8,212 bases of DNA from an uncultured Enterococcus sp. (GCA_946409145.1 CAMJVA010000064.1:1-8212); one strand, 5' to 3'. Shown: positions 1 through 6,926, counted from the first letter of the stretch. Numbers and translations are program-made. Notes: generated by a model not told the origin, from the letters alone.

Positions 1-1737
1 TTTTTCCCCAATAACGCAGTGGAATATTTTGTTTCTTATTATGATTATTATCAACCAGAAGCTTATGTGCCATCTTCAGATACTTATATTGAAAAAGACG
101 CCAGCATTAATGATGAAATAGATAAACTCCGCCACTCTGCCACTAGTTCTCTTTTAGAAAGAAACGATGTGATTGTAGTGGCTTCTGTGTCTTGTATTTT
201 TGGTTTAGGAGATCCAAAAGAATATCAAGACCAAGTTCTCTCTTTAAGAGTGGGAATGGAGTTAGAAAGAAATCAACTTTTAACCCAATTAGTAGAAATT
301 CAATTTGATCGCAACGATATTGATTTTCAACGGGGACGTTTTCGGGTAAGAGGGGATGTGGTGGAAATTTTCCCCGCCTCTCGTGACGAAAGAGCTTTAC
401 GAGTAGAATTTTTTGGAGATGAAATTGAAAAAATTCGTGAAGTAGATGCTTTAACAGGAGAAGTGTTAGCGGAAGTGGAACATGTGGCTATTTTCCCTGC
501 CACGCACTTTGTGACCAATGAAGAACATTTAGAAAAAGCCATTGCTAGAATTCAAAATGAGTTAGAAGAACGCTTAAAAGAATTACGAGCAGAAAATAAA
601 TTAATTGAAGCACAACGCTTAGAGCAAAGAACCAATTACGATATTGAAATGATGCGGGAAATGGGTTACACCTCAGGAATTGAAAATTACTCTAGACATT
701 TAGAAGGAAGAGCAGAAGGTGAACCTCCTTATACGTTACTAGACTTTTTTCCAGATGATTTCTTAATGGTCATTGATGAATCTCATGTGACCATGCCGCA
801 AATTCGCGGCATGTATAATGGAGACCGAGCAAGAAAACAAATGTTAGTCGATTATGGTTTTCGTTTACCTTCAGCTTTAGATAATCGTCCTTTACGTTTA
901 GAAGAATTTGAAAAACACGTGAACCAAATTGTTTACGTTTCAGCCACTCCAGGTCCTTATGAATATGAACAAACAGATAAAGTAGTGGAACAAATTATTC
1001 GTCCCACAGGTCTTTTAGATCCAGTGGTGGAAGTGCGACCAATTATGGGTCAAATTGATGATTTAGTAGGAGAAATTAATGAACGCGCTGAACGAAATGA
1101 ACGAGTTTTTGTGACTACTTTAACGAAAAAAATGGCAGAAGATTTAACGGATTACTTTAAAGAAATGGGAATTAAAGTTAAATATCTCCACAGTGACATT
1201 AAAACTTTAGAGCGGACAGAAATTATTAGAGACCTTCGTTTAGGAGAATTCGACGTGCTAATTGGTATTAATTTACTAAGAGAAGGCATCGATGTACCGG
1301 AAGTTTCCTTAGTTGCTATTTTAGATGCAGATAAGGAAGGGTTCTTAAGAAGTGAACGTTCTTTAGTCCAAACCATTGGTCGGGCGGCGAGAAATAGTAA
1401 TGGTAAAGTAATTATGTATGCTGATAAAATTACAGACTCCATGGAAAAAGCTATGAGTGAAACTAGTCGTAGACGTGCTATTCAACAAGCTTATAATGAA
1501 GAACATGGGATTGTTCCCCAAACAATTATTAAAGAAGTGAGAAAAGCAATCTCCTTTACTAAAGAAGCGGAAGTACCTGATCAAGAAAGTTTCAGTGTTA
1601 AAGATTTATCTAAAGAACAACGAGAAATATTGTTGTTGAAACTAGAAAAAGAAATGAAAGAAGCAGCCAAAGCCTTAGACTTTGAAACTGCCGCTACTTT
1701 AAGAGATTCTATTTTAGAAATTAAAGCAATGAAATAA
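1..1737 (+). CDS. uvrB: Excinuclease ABC subunit UvrB, 5'-truncated by the window edge
   Basis: UvrB is the DNA-dependent ATPase of nucleotide excision repair. It is loaded onto damage by UvrA, verifies the lesion, and recruits UvrC to cut. The reading frame is open from base 1 (FFPNNAVEYF...), so the gene begins upstream; an ATG/GTG-type start at base 19 would be an artefact, because that codon is an internal conserved valine. The visible 578 residues lack roughly the first 85-90 of a normal ~660-670 residue protein, including the Walker A loop. Visible marks are the aromatic beta-hairpin that clamps DNA (SYYDYYQPEAY, bases 34-66), the DESH helicase motif II (775-786), the VSATPGPYE segment (about 937-963), helicase motif VI QTIGRAARN (1369-1395), and a C-terminal UVR domain (about 1612-1734, LEKEMKEAAKALDFETAATLRD) that contacts UvrC. 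uvrA follows on the same strand 127 bases later. Any SOS operator would lie upstream, outside the window. No frameshift or missing motif is seen. Confidence 0.98.
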   Translation, partial: FFPNNAVEYFVSYYDYYQPEAYVPSSDTYIEKDASINDEIDKLRHSATSSLLERNDVIVVASVSCIFGLGDPKEYQDQVLSLRVGMELERNQLLTQLVEIQFDRNDIDFQRGRFRVRGDVVEIFPASRDERALRVEFFGDEIEKIREVDALTGEVLAEVEHVAIFPATHFVTNEEHLEKAIARIQNELEERLKELRAENKLIEAQRLEQRTNYDIEMMREMGYTSGIENYSRHLEGRAEGEPPYTLLDFFPDDFLMVIDESHVTMPQIRGMYNGDRARKQMLVDYGFRLPSALDNRPLRLEEFEKHVNQIVYVSATPGPYEYEQTDKVVEQIIRPTGLLDPVVEVRPIMGQIDDLVGEINERAERNERVFVTTLTKKMAEDLTDYFKEMGIKVKYLHSDIKTLERTEIIRDLRLGEFDVLIGINLLREGIDVPEVSLVAILDADKEGFLRSERSLVQTIGRAARNSNGKVIMYADKITDSMEKAMSETSRRRAIQQAYNEEHGIVPQTIIKEVRKAISFTKEAEVPDQESFSVKDLSKEQREILLLKLEKEMKEAAKALDFETAATLRDSILEIKAMK

Positions 1738-1864
1738 ATCATTACAAATAAAAAAGGGATTGCTTTCCCCCTTTTAAAAAGGGGGACTTCTTTTATAACT
1801 AATTTTACTAAAAGAAGGTAATCTTGAGTTTTCATAAGTGATTACTGCACTATAGGAGGTTTTT
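1738..1864 (+). promoter_or_regulatory. uvrB-uvrA intergenic leader with competing hairpins
   Basis: The 127-base gap contains several inverted repeats that cannot all form at once. AAAAGGG (1752-1758) can pair with CCCTTTT (1769-1775). The same C-run, CCCCCTTTT (1767-1775), can instead pair with AAAAGGGGG (1777-1785). Next, CTTCTTTT (1787-1794) can pair with AAAAGAAG (1810-1817), and GTAATC (1818-1823) with GATTAC (1840-1845). I find no convincing promoter and no LexA-type operator here, so uvrA is probably read through from uvrB with partial termination. The uvrA ribosome binding site AGGAGGT (1854-1860) lies just after the last hairpin. Confidence 0.5.
1767..1794 (+). terminator. Possible weak or partial intrinsic terminator between uvrB and uvrA
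   Basis: A G+C-based stem, CCCCC with GGGGG extended by T/A pairs (1767-1785), is followed by ACTTCTTTT. The downstream T-run is interrupted, so termination would probably be incomplete. It could lower uvrA expression relative to uvrB or act only as an mRNA stabilising hairpin. Confidence 0.45.
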
Positions 1865-4693
1865 ATGAGTAAAGACGAAATCGTCATTCATGGGGCCAGA
1901 GCCCATAATTTAAAAAATATTGATGTGACTATTCCCCGAGATAAATTAGTCGTGGTAACGGGACTTTCCGGATCTGGAAAAAGTAGTCTCGCTTTTGATA
2001 CTTTATATGCAGAAGGACAACGACGCTATGTGGAAAGTTTATCTGCTTATGCTAGACAATTTTTAGGCCAAATGGATAAGCCAGATGTAGATAGTATTGA
2101 CGGACTGTCTCCAGCCATTTCTATTGACCAAAAAACAACGAGTAAAAATCCTCGGTCCACTGTAGGAACAGTAACAGAAATCAATGACTACCTAAGATTA
2201 CTTTATGCTAGAGTAGGTCATCCTATTTGCCCTAATGATCATGTGGAAATTTCTTCTCAGTCTGTGGAACAAATGGTGGATAAAGTGTTAAGTTTGCCAG
2301 AAAAAACCCGACTACAAATTTTAGCTCCAGTGGTTAAACAAAAAAAAGGTCAGCATAAAAAAGTTTTTGAAATGATTCAAAAAGAAGGCTATATTCGCCT
2401 GAGGGTTGATGGAGTAGATTACGAAGTTACGGATGTACCTGAACTAGAAAAAAATAAAAAACACGATATTTTTGTAGTGGTAGATCGTATTGTCGTAAAA
2501 GAAGGAATTCGCTCTAGATTGTTTGATTCTTTTGAAGCATGTTTGCGCCTTTCTGATGGGTATGCAGTGGCAGATATTATTGGAGGAGAAGAATTATTAT
2601 TCTCGGAACATTATGCCTGTCCTTATTGTGGTTTTACTGTTGGGGAGTTGGAACCACGATTATTTTCTTTTAATGCGCCTTTTGGGGCCTGTCCTGACTG
2701 TGATGGTCTGGGAATAAAATTAGAAGTGGATGAAGATTTGGTCATACCAAATCCTGAAAAAACCCTACGAGAAGGGGCTATTGCTCCTTGGAATCCTATT
2801 AGTTCCAATTATTATCCTCAAATGCTTCAACAAGCCTGTGAAGATTTTAAAATTGATTTAGACACGCCTTATGAAAATTTACCCCAGGAACACAAAGAAA
2901 TTATTTTAAATGGGTCCAATGGAGAAACTTTCCACTTTCATTACGAAAATGAATTTGGTGGTGTCCGGGATGTAGAAATGCCTTTTGAAGGAATTTTAAA
3001 TAATATTTCTCGGCGCTATAAAGAAACAAATTCTGATTTCACCAGAGAACAAATGCGCTCTTATATGACAGAGCTCACTTGTCAAACGTGTCATGGATAT
3101 CGGTTAAATCCTCAAGCCATGTGTGTGGAAATTGCTGGTAAAAATATTGGTCAAGTGAGTGAAAATCCCATTCAAAAAGTGTTGGACTTTTTCTTGGGAG
3201 CAACATTTTCTGAACAAGAAGTAATGATTGCCACCCCTATTTTAAAAGAGATTAACGACCGGCTAGCTTTTTTGAAAAATGTTGGATTAGATTATTTAAC
3301 CTTATCCAGAAACGCCGGAAGTTTATCAGGAGGAGAAGCGCAACGAATTCGTTTAGCCACACAAATTGGTTCTAATTTATCTGGAGTGTTATACATTTTA
3401 GATGAACCTTCTATTGGCTTACATCAACGAGATAATGATCGTTTAATTGATTCGTTACAAAAAATGCGTGATTTAGGGAATACTTTAATTGTAGTGGAAC
3501 ATGATGAAGACACGATGATGGCTAGTGATTATTTAATTGACGTGGGACCTGGTGCTGGAGAAAAGGGCGGGGAAATTGTCGCCGCTGGAACCCCAGAAGA
3601 AGTGAAAAATAATCCCCATTCCATTACAGGACTTTATTTATCAGGGAAAAAGAAAATTCCCGTACCAAAAACCAGACGAGAAGGTACTGGTAAAAAAATC
3701 ACCATTACTGGGGCGAAGGAAAATAATTTAAAAAATATTAATGTCTCTTTTCCTCTAGGTGAATTTATTGGAGTGACTGGGGTTTCTGGTAGTGGGAAAT
3801 CTACTTTAGTCAATCAAATTTTAAAACGGGCCTTAGCACAAAAATTAAATCGTAATTCACAAAAGCCTGGAAAATTCTCTAAAATCACTGGGGTTTCTGG
3901 AATTGAAAAAGTCATTAATATTGATCAATCTCCGATTGGACGGACTCCAAGAAGTAACCCTGCCACTTATACGAGTGTTTTTGATGATGTGAGAGATTTA
4001 TTTGCTAAAACCAATGAAGCCAAACTTCGAGGATATAAAAAAGGTCGTTTTTCTTTTAATGTGAAAGGTGGCCGTTGTGAAGCTTGTAAAGGAGACGGCA
4101 TTATTAAAATTGAAATGCATTTTTTACCTGACGTGTATGTCCCTTGTGAAGTGTGTCATGGAAAAAGATATAATTCAGAAACTTTGGATGTTCACTATAA
4201 AGGAAAAAATATTGCTGATATTTTAGAAATGACGGTGGAAGATGCTGTGGAATTTTTCCAACCTATTCCAAAAATTGCTCGGAAACTACAAACGATTTTA
4301 GATGTAGGGTTAGGTTATGTTACTTTAGGTCAACCTGCAACCACTTTATCAGGTGGGGAAGCTCAGCGGATGAAATTGGCTTCTGAATTACACAAAATTT
4401 CTAACGGGAAGAATTTTTATATTTTAGATGAACCTACCACTGGACTTCACACAGATGATATTGCTCGTTTGTTAAATGTGTTACAGCGCTTAGTAGATAA
4501 CGGGAATACGGTGTTAGTGATTGAGCATAATTTAGATGTGATTAAATCCTGTGATTATTTAATCGACCTTGGCCCTGAAGGTGGAGAAGGGGGCGGGGAA
4601 ATTGTCGCTTCTGGAACCCCAGAAGAAGTAGCCCAAAATCCAAGAAGTTATACTGGGAAATATTTGAAAAAATATTTAGACAAGAAAAATTAA
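1865..4693 (+). CDS. uvrA: Excinuclease ABC subunit UvrA, complete
   Basis: UvrA is the dimeric ABC-type ATPase that scans DNA for helix-distorting damage and loads UvrB. The 942-residue length is typical. There are two ABC modules. Module I has Walker A GLSGSGKS (residues 33-40), signature LSGGEAQR (487-494) and Walker B YILDEPSIGLH (about 509-519). Module II has Walker A GVSGSGKS (639-646), signature LSGGEAQR (from 828) and Walker B YILDEPTTGLH (about 850-860). Zinc ligands are visible as C252/C255 with C276/C279, a CxxC at 406/409, and C738/C741 with C761/C764. The ATG is preceded by a strong AGGAGGT (1854-1860) at close spacing, and MSKDEIVIHGARAHNLKNI is the usual N-terminus. The gene sits 127 bases after uvrB, and a strong terminator lies about 130 bases beyond its stop. 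The two halves share an unusually similar DNA stretch (3525-3603 and 4551-4629). Confidence 0.99.
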   Translation: MSKDEIVIHGARAHNLKNIDVTIPRDKLVVVTGLSGSGKSSLAFDTLYAEGQRRYVESLSAYARQFLGQMDKPDVDSIDGLSPAISIDQKTTSKNPRSTVGTVTEINDYLRLLYARVGHPICPNDHVEISSQSVEQMVDKVLSLPEKTRLQILAPVVKQKKGQHKKVFEMIQKEGYIRLRVDGVDYEVTDVPELEKNKKHDIFVVVDRIVVKEGIRSRLFDSFEACLRLSDGYAVADIIGGEELLFSEHYACPYCGFTVGELEPRLFSFNAPFGACPDCDGLGIKLEVDEDLVIPNPEKTLREGAIAPWNPISSNYYPQMLQQACEDFKIDLDTPYENLPQEHKEIILNGSNGETFHFHYENEFGGVRDVEMPFEGILNNISRRYKETNSDFTREQMRSYMTELTCQTCHGYRLNPQAMCVEIAGKNIGQVSENPIQKVLDFFLGATFSEQEVMIATPILKEINDRLAFLKNVGLDYLTLSRNAGSLSGGEAQRIRLATQIGSNLSGVLYILDEPSIGLHQRDNDRLIDSLQKMRDLGNTLIVVEHDEDTMMASDYLIDVGPGAGEKGGEIVAAGTPEEVKNNPHSITGLYLSGKKKIPVPKTRREGTGKKITITGAKENNLKNINVSFPLGEFIGVTGVSGSGKSTLVNQILKRALAQKLNRNSQKPGKFSKITGVSGIEKVINIDQSPIGRTPRSNPATYTSVFDDVRDLFAKTNEAKLRGYKKGRFSFNVKGGRCEACKGDGIIKIEMHFLPDVYVPCEVCHGKRYNSETLDVHYKGKNIADILEMTVEDAVEFFQPIPKIARKLQTILDVGLGYVTLGQPATTLSGGEAQRMKLASELHKISNGKNFYILDEPTTGLHTDDIARLLNVLQRLVDNGNTVLVIEHNLDVIKSCDYLIDLGPEGGEGGGEIVASGTPEEVAQNPRSYTGKYLKKYLDKKN
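3525..3603 (+). repeat. Internal near-identical repeat within uvrA, copy 1
   Basis: This segment aligns without gaps to 4551-4629, exactly 1026 bases (342 codons) further on, with 68 of 79 positions identical by my count. The last 39 bases (3565-3603) differ at only two positions. They encode GGEIVAAGTPEEV, equivalent to GGEIVASGTPEEV in the second half. The match reflects the ancient duplication that made UvrA, but DNA identity this high is unusual for it. Confidence 0.85.
4551..4629 (+). repeat. Internal near-identical repeat within uvrA, copy 2
   Basis: This is the partner of 3525-3603, in the same reading phase and at the matching site after the second ABC module. The core at 4591-4629 shares even its G+C-rich codon choices (GGC GGG GAA ATT GTC, then GGA ACC CCA) with copy 1. 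Confidence 0.85.
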
Positions 4694-4712
4694 AATCATC
4701 TTGAAAATTAAA

Positions 4713-4732
4713 TTGTAAAATTTTGTAAAATT
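4713..4732. repeat. Short tandem repeat, 2 x 10 bp
   Basis: Two exact adjacent copies of TTGTAAAATT lie 20 bases after the uvrA stop. In such A+T-rich DNA this may be chance. Confidence 0.6.
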
Positions 4733-4746
4733 TACGTATATATTTC

Positions 4747-4774
4747 TTGAATCCTCATTATTTTTATTTATACT
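4747..4774 (+). promoter_or_regulatory. Putative promoter facing the inverted repeat after uvrA
   Basis: TTGAAT (4747-4752) and TATACT (4769-4774) are separated by 16 bases and match the housekeeping consensus at 4/6 and 5/6. Transcription would start near 4780, inside the left arm of the large inverted repeat, and would end at the terminator at 4858. No ORF of note lies between, so a short non-coding RNA is the natural product if the promoter is real. Confidence 0.45.
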
Positions 4775-4817
4775 ATAGGTAGATTTAGAAACCCGTTCAT
4801 TTCTAAATCTACCTATA
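4774..4817. repeat. Perfect 18-bp inverted repeat with 8-base loop
   Basis: TATAGGTAGATTTAGAAA (4774-4791) is exactly complementary to TTTCTAAATCTACCTATA (4800-4817), with loop CCCGTTCA. No T-run follows on either strand, so it is not an intrinsic terminator. It could be the 5' hairpin of a small RNA, a protein-binding palindrome, or a remnant of a palindromic repeat element. Confidence 0.95.
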
Positions 4818-4858
4818 AAAAAGCAAAAAAAGTCCCTTTCGTTCAAGGGGCTTTTTTT
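4778..4858 (+). ncRNA. Candidate small RNA (about 80 nt), two hairpins
   Basis: A promoter-like sequence (4747-4774), a perfect hairpin (most of 4774-4817), an A-rich linker and a strong intrinsic terminator (4825-4858) occur in the order expected for a stand-alone small RNA. The start is estimated from promoter spacing and could shift by a few bases. I do not recognise the RNA family. The alternative is that the two hairpins simply form the 3' end of the uvrA transcript. Confidence 0.35.
4825..4858 (+). terminator. Strong intrinsic terminator after uvrA
   Basis: A 14-bp stem pairs AAAAAAAGTCCCTT (4825-4838) with AAGGGGCTTTTTTT (4845-4858), including one G-T wobble, around the loop TCGTTC, and ends in seven Ts. 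It closes the uvrBA transcript and any small RNA starting near 4780. The mirrored A-run means it could also act on minus-strand transcripts. Confidence 0.9.
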
Positions 4859-4878
4859 GTGGTTAAAATTTTAAAAAA

Positions 4879-4892
4879 TTGATGGTCGTCAA
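4879..4892. promoter_or_regulatory. FNR/CRP-type palindrome upstream of the RIC-like gene
   Basis: TTGAT-GGTC-GTCAA matches 9 of 10 positions of the classic FNR-family operator TTGAT-N4-ATCAA. It sits within a longer palindrome, AAAAAATTGA (4873-4882) with TCAATTTTTT (4889-4898). Its centre (4885.5) is 41.5 bases upstream of the start predicted from the possible -10 TAAAGT (4915-4920), which is the standard class II activator position. The palindrome could alternatively be a weak terminator, but its stem is almost all A-T pairs and a far stronger terminator lies just upstream. Confidence 0.5.
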
Positions 4893-4914
4893 TTTTTTTT
4901 GCCTCTCTTTCTAG

Positions 4915-4920
4915 TAAAGT
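4915..4920 (+). promoter_or_regulatory. Possible -10 element of the RIC-like gene
   Basis: TAAAGT matches the -10 consensus at 4/6. No recognisable -35 lies 16-18 bases upstream, where the sequence is a T-run, which fits an activator-dependent promoter. The untranslated leader would be about 17 bases, ending in the ribosome binding site AAGGAGA (4933-4939). Confidence 0.35.
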
Positions 4921-4943
4921 AAAAGCAGAAAGAAGGAGATAAC

Positions 4944-5219
4944 ATGACTAAAGAAATGTTTATTAAAGAAGAATTCCCTAAATTAAATTTTTTCACGAGA
5001 CAAATTTTAAAAGTTCACGGCAGTAATCATCCTGAACTAAAAGAAGTTCGCGCACTTTTTGAACAAATGCAAGAAAAAATTAAAACAAATCAATCAGTGG
5101 CACCAGAACTAACGCAACTAGAAACTGTAACCAATCGTTTCACCCCTCCTGAGGATGCTTGTGAAGGTTATAAAACCACCTATGATTTATTGCAACAATT
5201 TTATACATTGAATCAATAA
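4944..5219 (+). CDS. Short RIC/YtfE/ScdA-related protein (iron-sulfur repair family), reduced
   Basis: The product has 91 residues with no signal peptide or membrane segment, so it is probably cytoplasmic. Two stretches resemble the RIC family (YtfE, ScdA, DnrN), whose members repair iron-sulfur clusters damaged by nitric oxide or oxidants. FPKLNFFTRQILKVHGSNHPEL (about residues 11-32; key residues H25, H29) resembles the first hemerythrin-like helices. LETVTNRFTPPEDACEGYKTTY (about 58-79) resembles the T-x-N-x-TPPPEAC stretch near the end of YtfE. The normal ~220-residue protein has an N-terminal ScdA_N domain and H/E-bearing segments that hold two irons. Here the N-terminal domain, the central HxxxE segment and the C-terminal H-I-x-L-E-N segment are absent. 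It may be a reduced paralogue, a partner protein, or a non-metal family member. The start is clear: AAGGAGA lies four bases before the ATG. Family assignment is from memory of YtfE; activity is uncertain. Confidence 0.7.
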   Translation: MTKEMFIKEEFPKLNFFTRQILKVHGSNHPELKEVRALFEQMQEKIKTNQSVAPELTQLETVTNRFTPPEDACEGYKTTYDLLQQFYTLNQ

Positions 5220-5250
5220 AAAAAACCGAGTCATTTGACTCGGTTTTTTT
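5218..5250. terminator. Bidirectional terminator shared by the RIC-like gene and rnjA
   Basis: CCGAGTCA (5226-5233) pairs with TGACTCGG (5236-5243), flanked by eight As on the left and seven Ts on the right, so it works as an intrinsic terminator on both strands. It fills the 29-base gap between two convergent genes, and its A- and T-runs overlap the last bases of both stop codons. Confidence 0.93.
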
Positions 5251-6925
5251 AAACATCTTCTTCCATAATCATGGATAAAATCATTGGATGACGTTCTGTT
5301 TTATCATATAAGAAAGGTTGCAAAGCATCATTCATAGCATCTCGTAATCGGGCAGGAGTCACTTGTGGTTGTTCTAAAGCATTGGTAATGGCTTTATACA
5401 AAATACGTTGCCCTTCTTGAATGAGTTCAGTGGACTCGCGCATATAAACAAATCCTCGGGATAAAATATCTGGACCAGCTAGCACTTCTTTTTTAGCAAG
5501 ATCCACCGTAGCCACGGCTAAAACTAATCCTTCTTCAGATAAAATGCGACGATCTCTTAAGACCACATTACCAATATCTCCAATACCAGAGCCGTCAATA
5601 TACACATCACTTGCATTAAAATGTCCTGCAAGTCTAGCAGAATCAGCAGTTAAAGCTAAGACGTCTCCATTTTCCATAATAAAACAATTTTCTTCAGGAA
5701 CACCACAGTCATGAGCCATTCCTGCATGAATCGTTTGCATGCGGTATTCACCATGAATAGGCATGAAAAATTTTGGTTTCATTAAACGAAGCATTAATTT
5801 TTGTTCTTCTTGGCCACCGTGACCAGACGTATGCACATTACTTACTTTTCCGTGAATAACTTCGGCGCCTGCTTCACTTAATAAATTAATTAAATGGTTC
5901 ACACTCGTAGTGTTTCCAGGAATAGGGGAGCTAGAAAAAATTACCGTGTCTCCAGGATGAATAGAAATTTGGCGGTGAGTACCATTAGCAATTCGACTTA
6001 AAGCGGCCATGGCTTCACCTTGGGATCCTGTACATAAAATCATTGTTTCATTAGCCGGCAAACTATTAATCGTATGAGCATCCACAAATAAATCTTCGGG
6101 CACAGTAATGTAACCTAAACGCTGACCATTAACAATGGCATTTTCCATACTCCGACCAAAAACAGCAATTTTTCGTCCAGTTTTTAATGCGGCTTCAGCG
6201 GCTTGTTGCAAACGGAAAATATTAGAGGCGAAACTGGCAAAAATAATGCGGCCTTCTACTTTTTCAATAATTTTTAATAAAGACTCACCAATAACTTTTT
6301 CTGATTTAGTAAAGGTAGGAATTTCCGCGTTAGTGGAGTCTGACATTAAAAGAAGAACCCCGTCTTCACCAATTTTAGCCATTTTGTGTAAATTTGCCAC
6401 TTCACCAACAGGAGTAAAATCAAATTTAAAATCTCCTGTTTCCACAATACTTCCAGAAGGAGTTTTGACAACCACCCCTAAAGCATCTGGAATAGAGTGG
6501 GTAGTTCTAAAAAAGCTGACAGAAGTTTTTCTAAATTTAATAATTGTATCTTCATGAATTTCATGAAGTTCTGCATCTCTTAAAAGGCCATGTTCTTCTA
6601 ATTTATTGGTAATAAGGGCTAAAGCAAGAGGGCCAGCGTAAATCGGAACGTTCACTTGGCGCAATAAATAAGGTACCCCACCAATATGATCTTCGTGACC
6701 ATGAGTAATGACGAGAGCTTTAATTTTGTGGACATTTTGCACTAAATAACTGTAATCAGGAATCACGTAATCAATGCCTAAAAGGTCATCTTCAGGAAAT
6801 TTAATACCTGCGTCAATTAAGATAATTTCATCTTGAAATTGAACGCCATAAGTATTTTTTCCGATTTCCCCTAGTCCACCCACTGCAAAAACGGCAGTTT
6901 CGTTATTTTTGATGGAAAGTTTCAT
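5249..6925 (-). CDS. rnjA: Ribonuclease J1
   Basis: RNase J1 is a zinc-dependent metallo-beta-lactamase/beta-CASP enzyme with 5'-to-3' exonuclease and endonuclease activity, central to mRNA decay and rRNA maturation in Firmicutes. The 558-residue length is standard for J1. Metal-site residues are visible as THGHEDHIGG (H75, H77, D79, H80), H143 in TTHSIPDALG, D165 in ETGDFKFD, and H391 in PIHGEYRM. The beta-CASP region includes SNVHTSGHGGQEE (H365, H368). The C-terminal domain follows from about residue 450. The ATG is preceded by GGAG (6936-6939, minus strand), which lies inside the last codons of rpoY. Only one base separates the rpoY stop from this start, so translation is probably coupled. 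J1 is preferred over paralogue J2 because rpoY is directly upstream and the N-terminus MKLSIKNNETAVFAVGGLGEIGKN is J1-like. Confidence 0.96.
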   Translation of the reverse strand: MKLSIKNNETAVFAVGGLGEIGKNTYGVQFQDEIILIDAGIKFPEDDLLGIDYVIPDYSYLVQNVHKIKALVITHGHEDHIGGVPYLLRQVNVPIYAGPLALALITNKLEEHGLLRDAELHEIHEDTIIKFRKTSVSFFRTTHSIPDALGVVVKTPSGSIVETGDFKFDFTPVGEVANLHKMAKIGEDGVLLLMSDSTNAEIPTFTKSEKVIGESLLKIIEKVEGRIIFASFASNIFRLQQAAEAALKTGRKIAVFGRSMENAIVNGQRLGYITVPEDLFVDAHTINSLPANETMILCTGSQGEAMAALSRIANGTHRQISIHPGDTVIFSSSPIPGNTTSVNHLINLLSEAGAEVIHGKVSNVHTSGHGGQEEQKLMLRLMKPKFFMPIHGEYRMQTIHAGMAHDCGVPEENCFIMENGDVLALTADSARLAGHFNASDVYIDGSGIGDIGNVVLRDRRILSEEGLVLAVATVDLAKKEVLAGPDILSRGFVYMRESTELIQEGQRILYKAITNALEQPQVTPARLRDAMNDALQPFLYDKTERHPMILSMIMEEDV

Positions 6926-6926
6926 A

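Noticed and set aside
19..1737. uvrB starting at base 19 as a complete 572-residue gene
   Set aside because: The conserved frame is open from base 1 (FFPNNAVEYF), and the protein would lack the Walker A region. It is a truncation by the window edge, not a short gene.
327..1835. Several minus-strand ORFs of 71-96 codons across uvrB
   Set aside because: They lie opposite conserved UvrB motifs, have no plausible start signals, and show no recognisable domains.
1738..1864. LexA/SOS operator in front of uvrA
   Set aside because: No CGAAC-N4-GTTCG-like palindrome is present. If the operon is SOS-controlled, the operator should be upstream of uvrB, outside the window.
2523..2808. Short ORFs of 61-64 codons on both strands inside uvrA
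   Set aside because: They overlap the zinc-module coding region of UvrA in other frames and lack ribosome binding sites.
4873..4900. The A/T palindrome before the RIC-like gene as a second intrinsic terminator
   Set aside because: The stem is almost entirely A-T pairs and a strong terminator ends only 15 bases earlier, so an operator reading fits better. It is not fully excluded.
6135..6557. A 140-codon plus-strand ORF opposite rnjA
   Set aside because: It is antisense to well-conserved RNase J1 sequence, has no ribosome binding site, and its low-complexity translation resembles no protein family. It is a shadow of the real gene.
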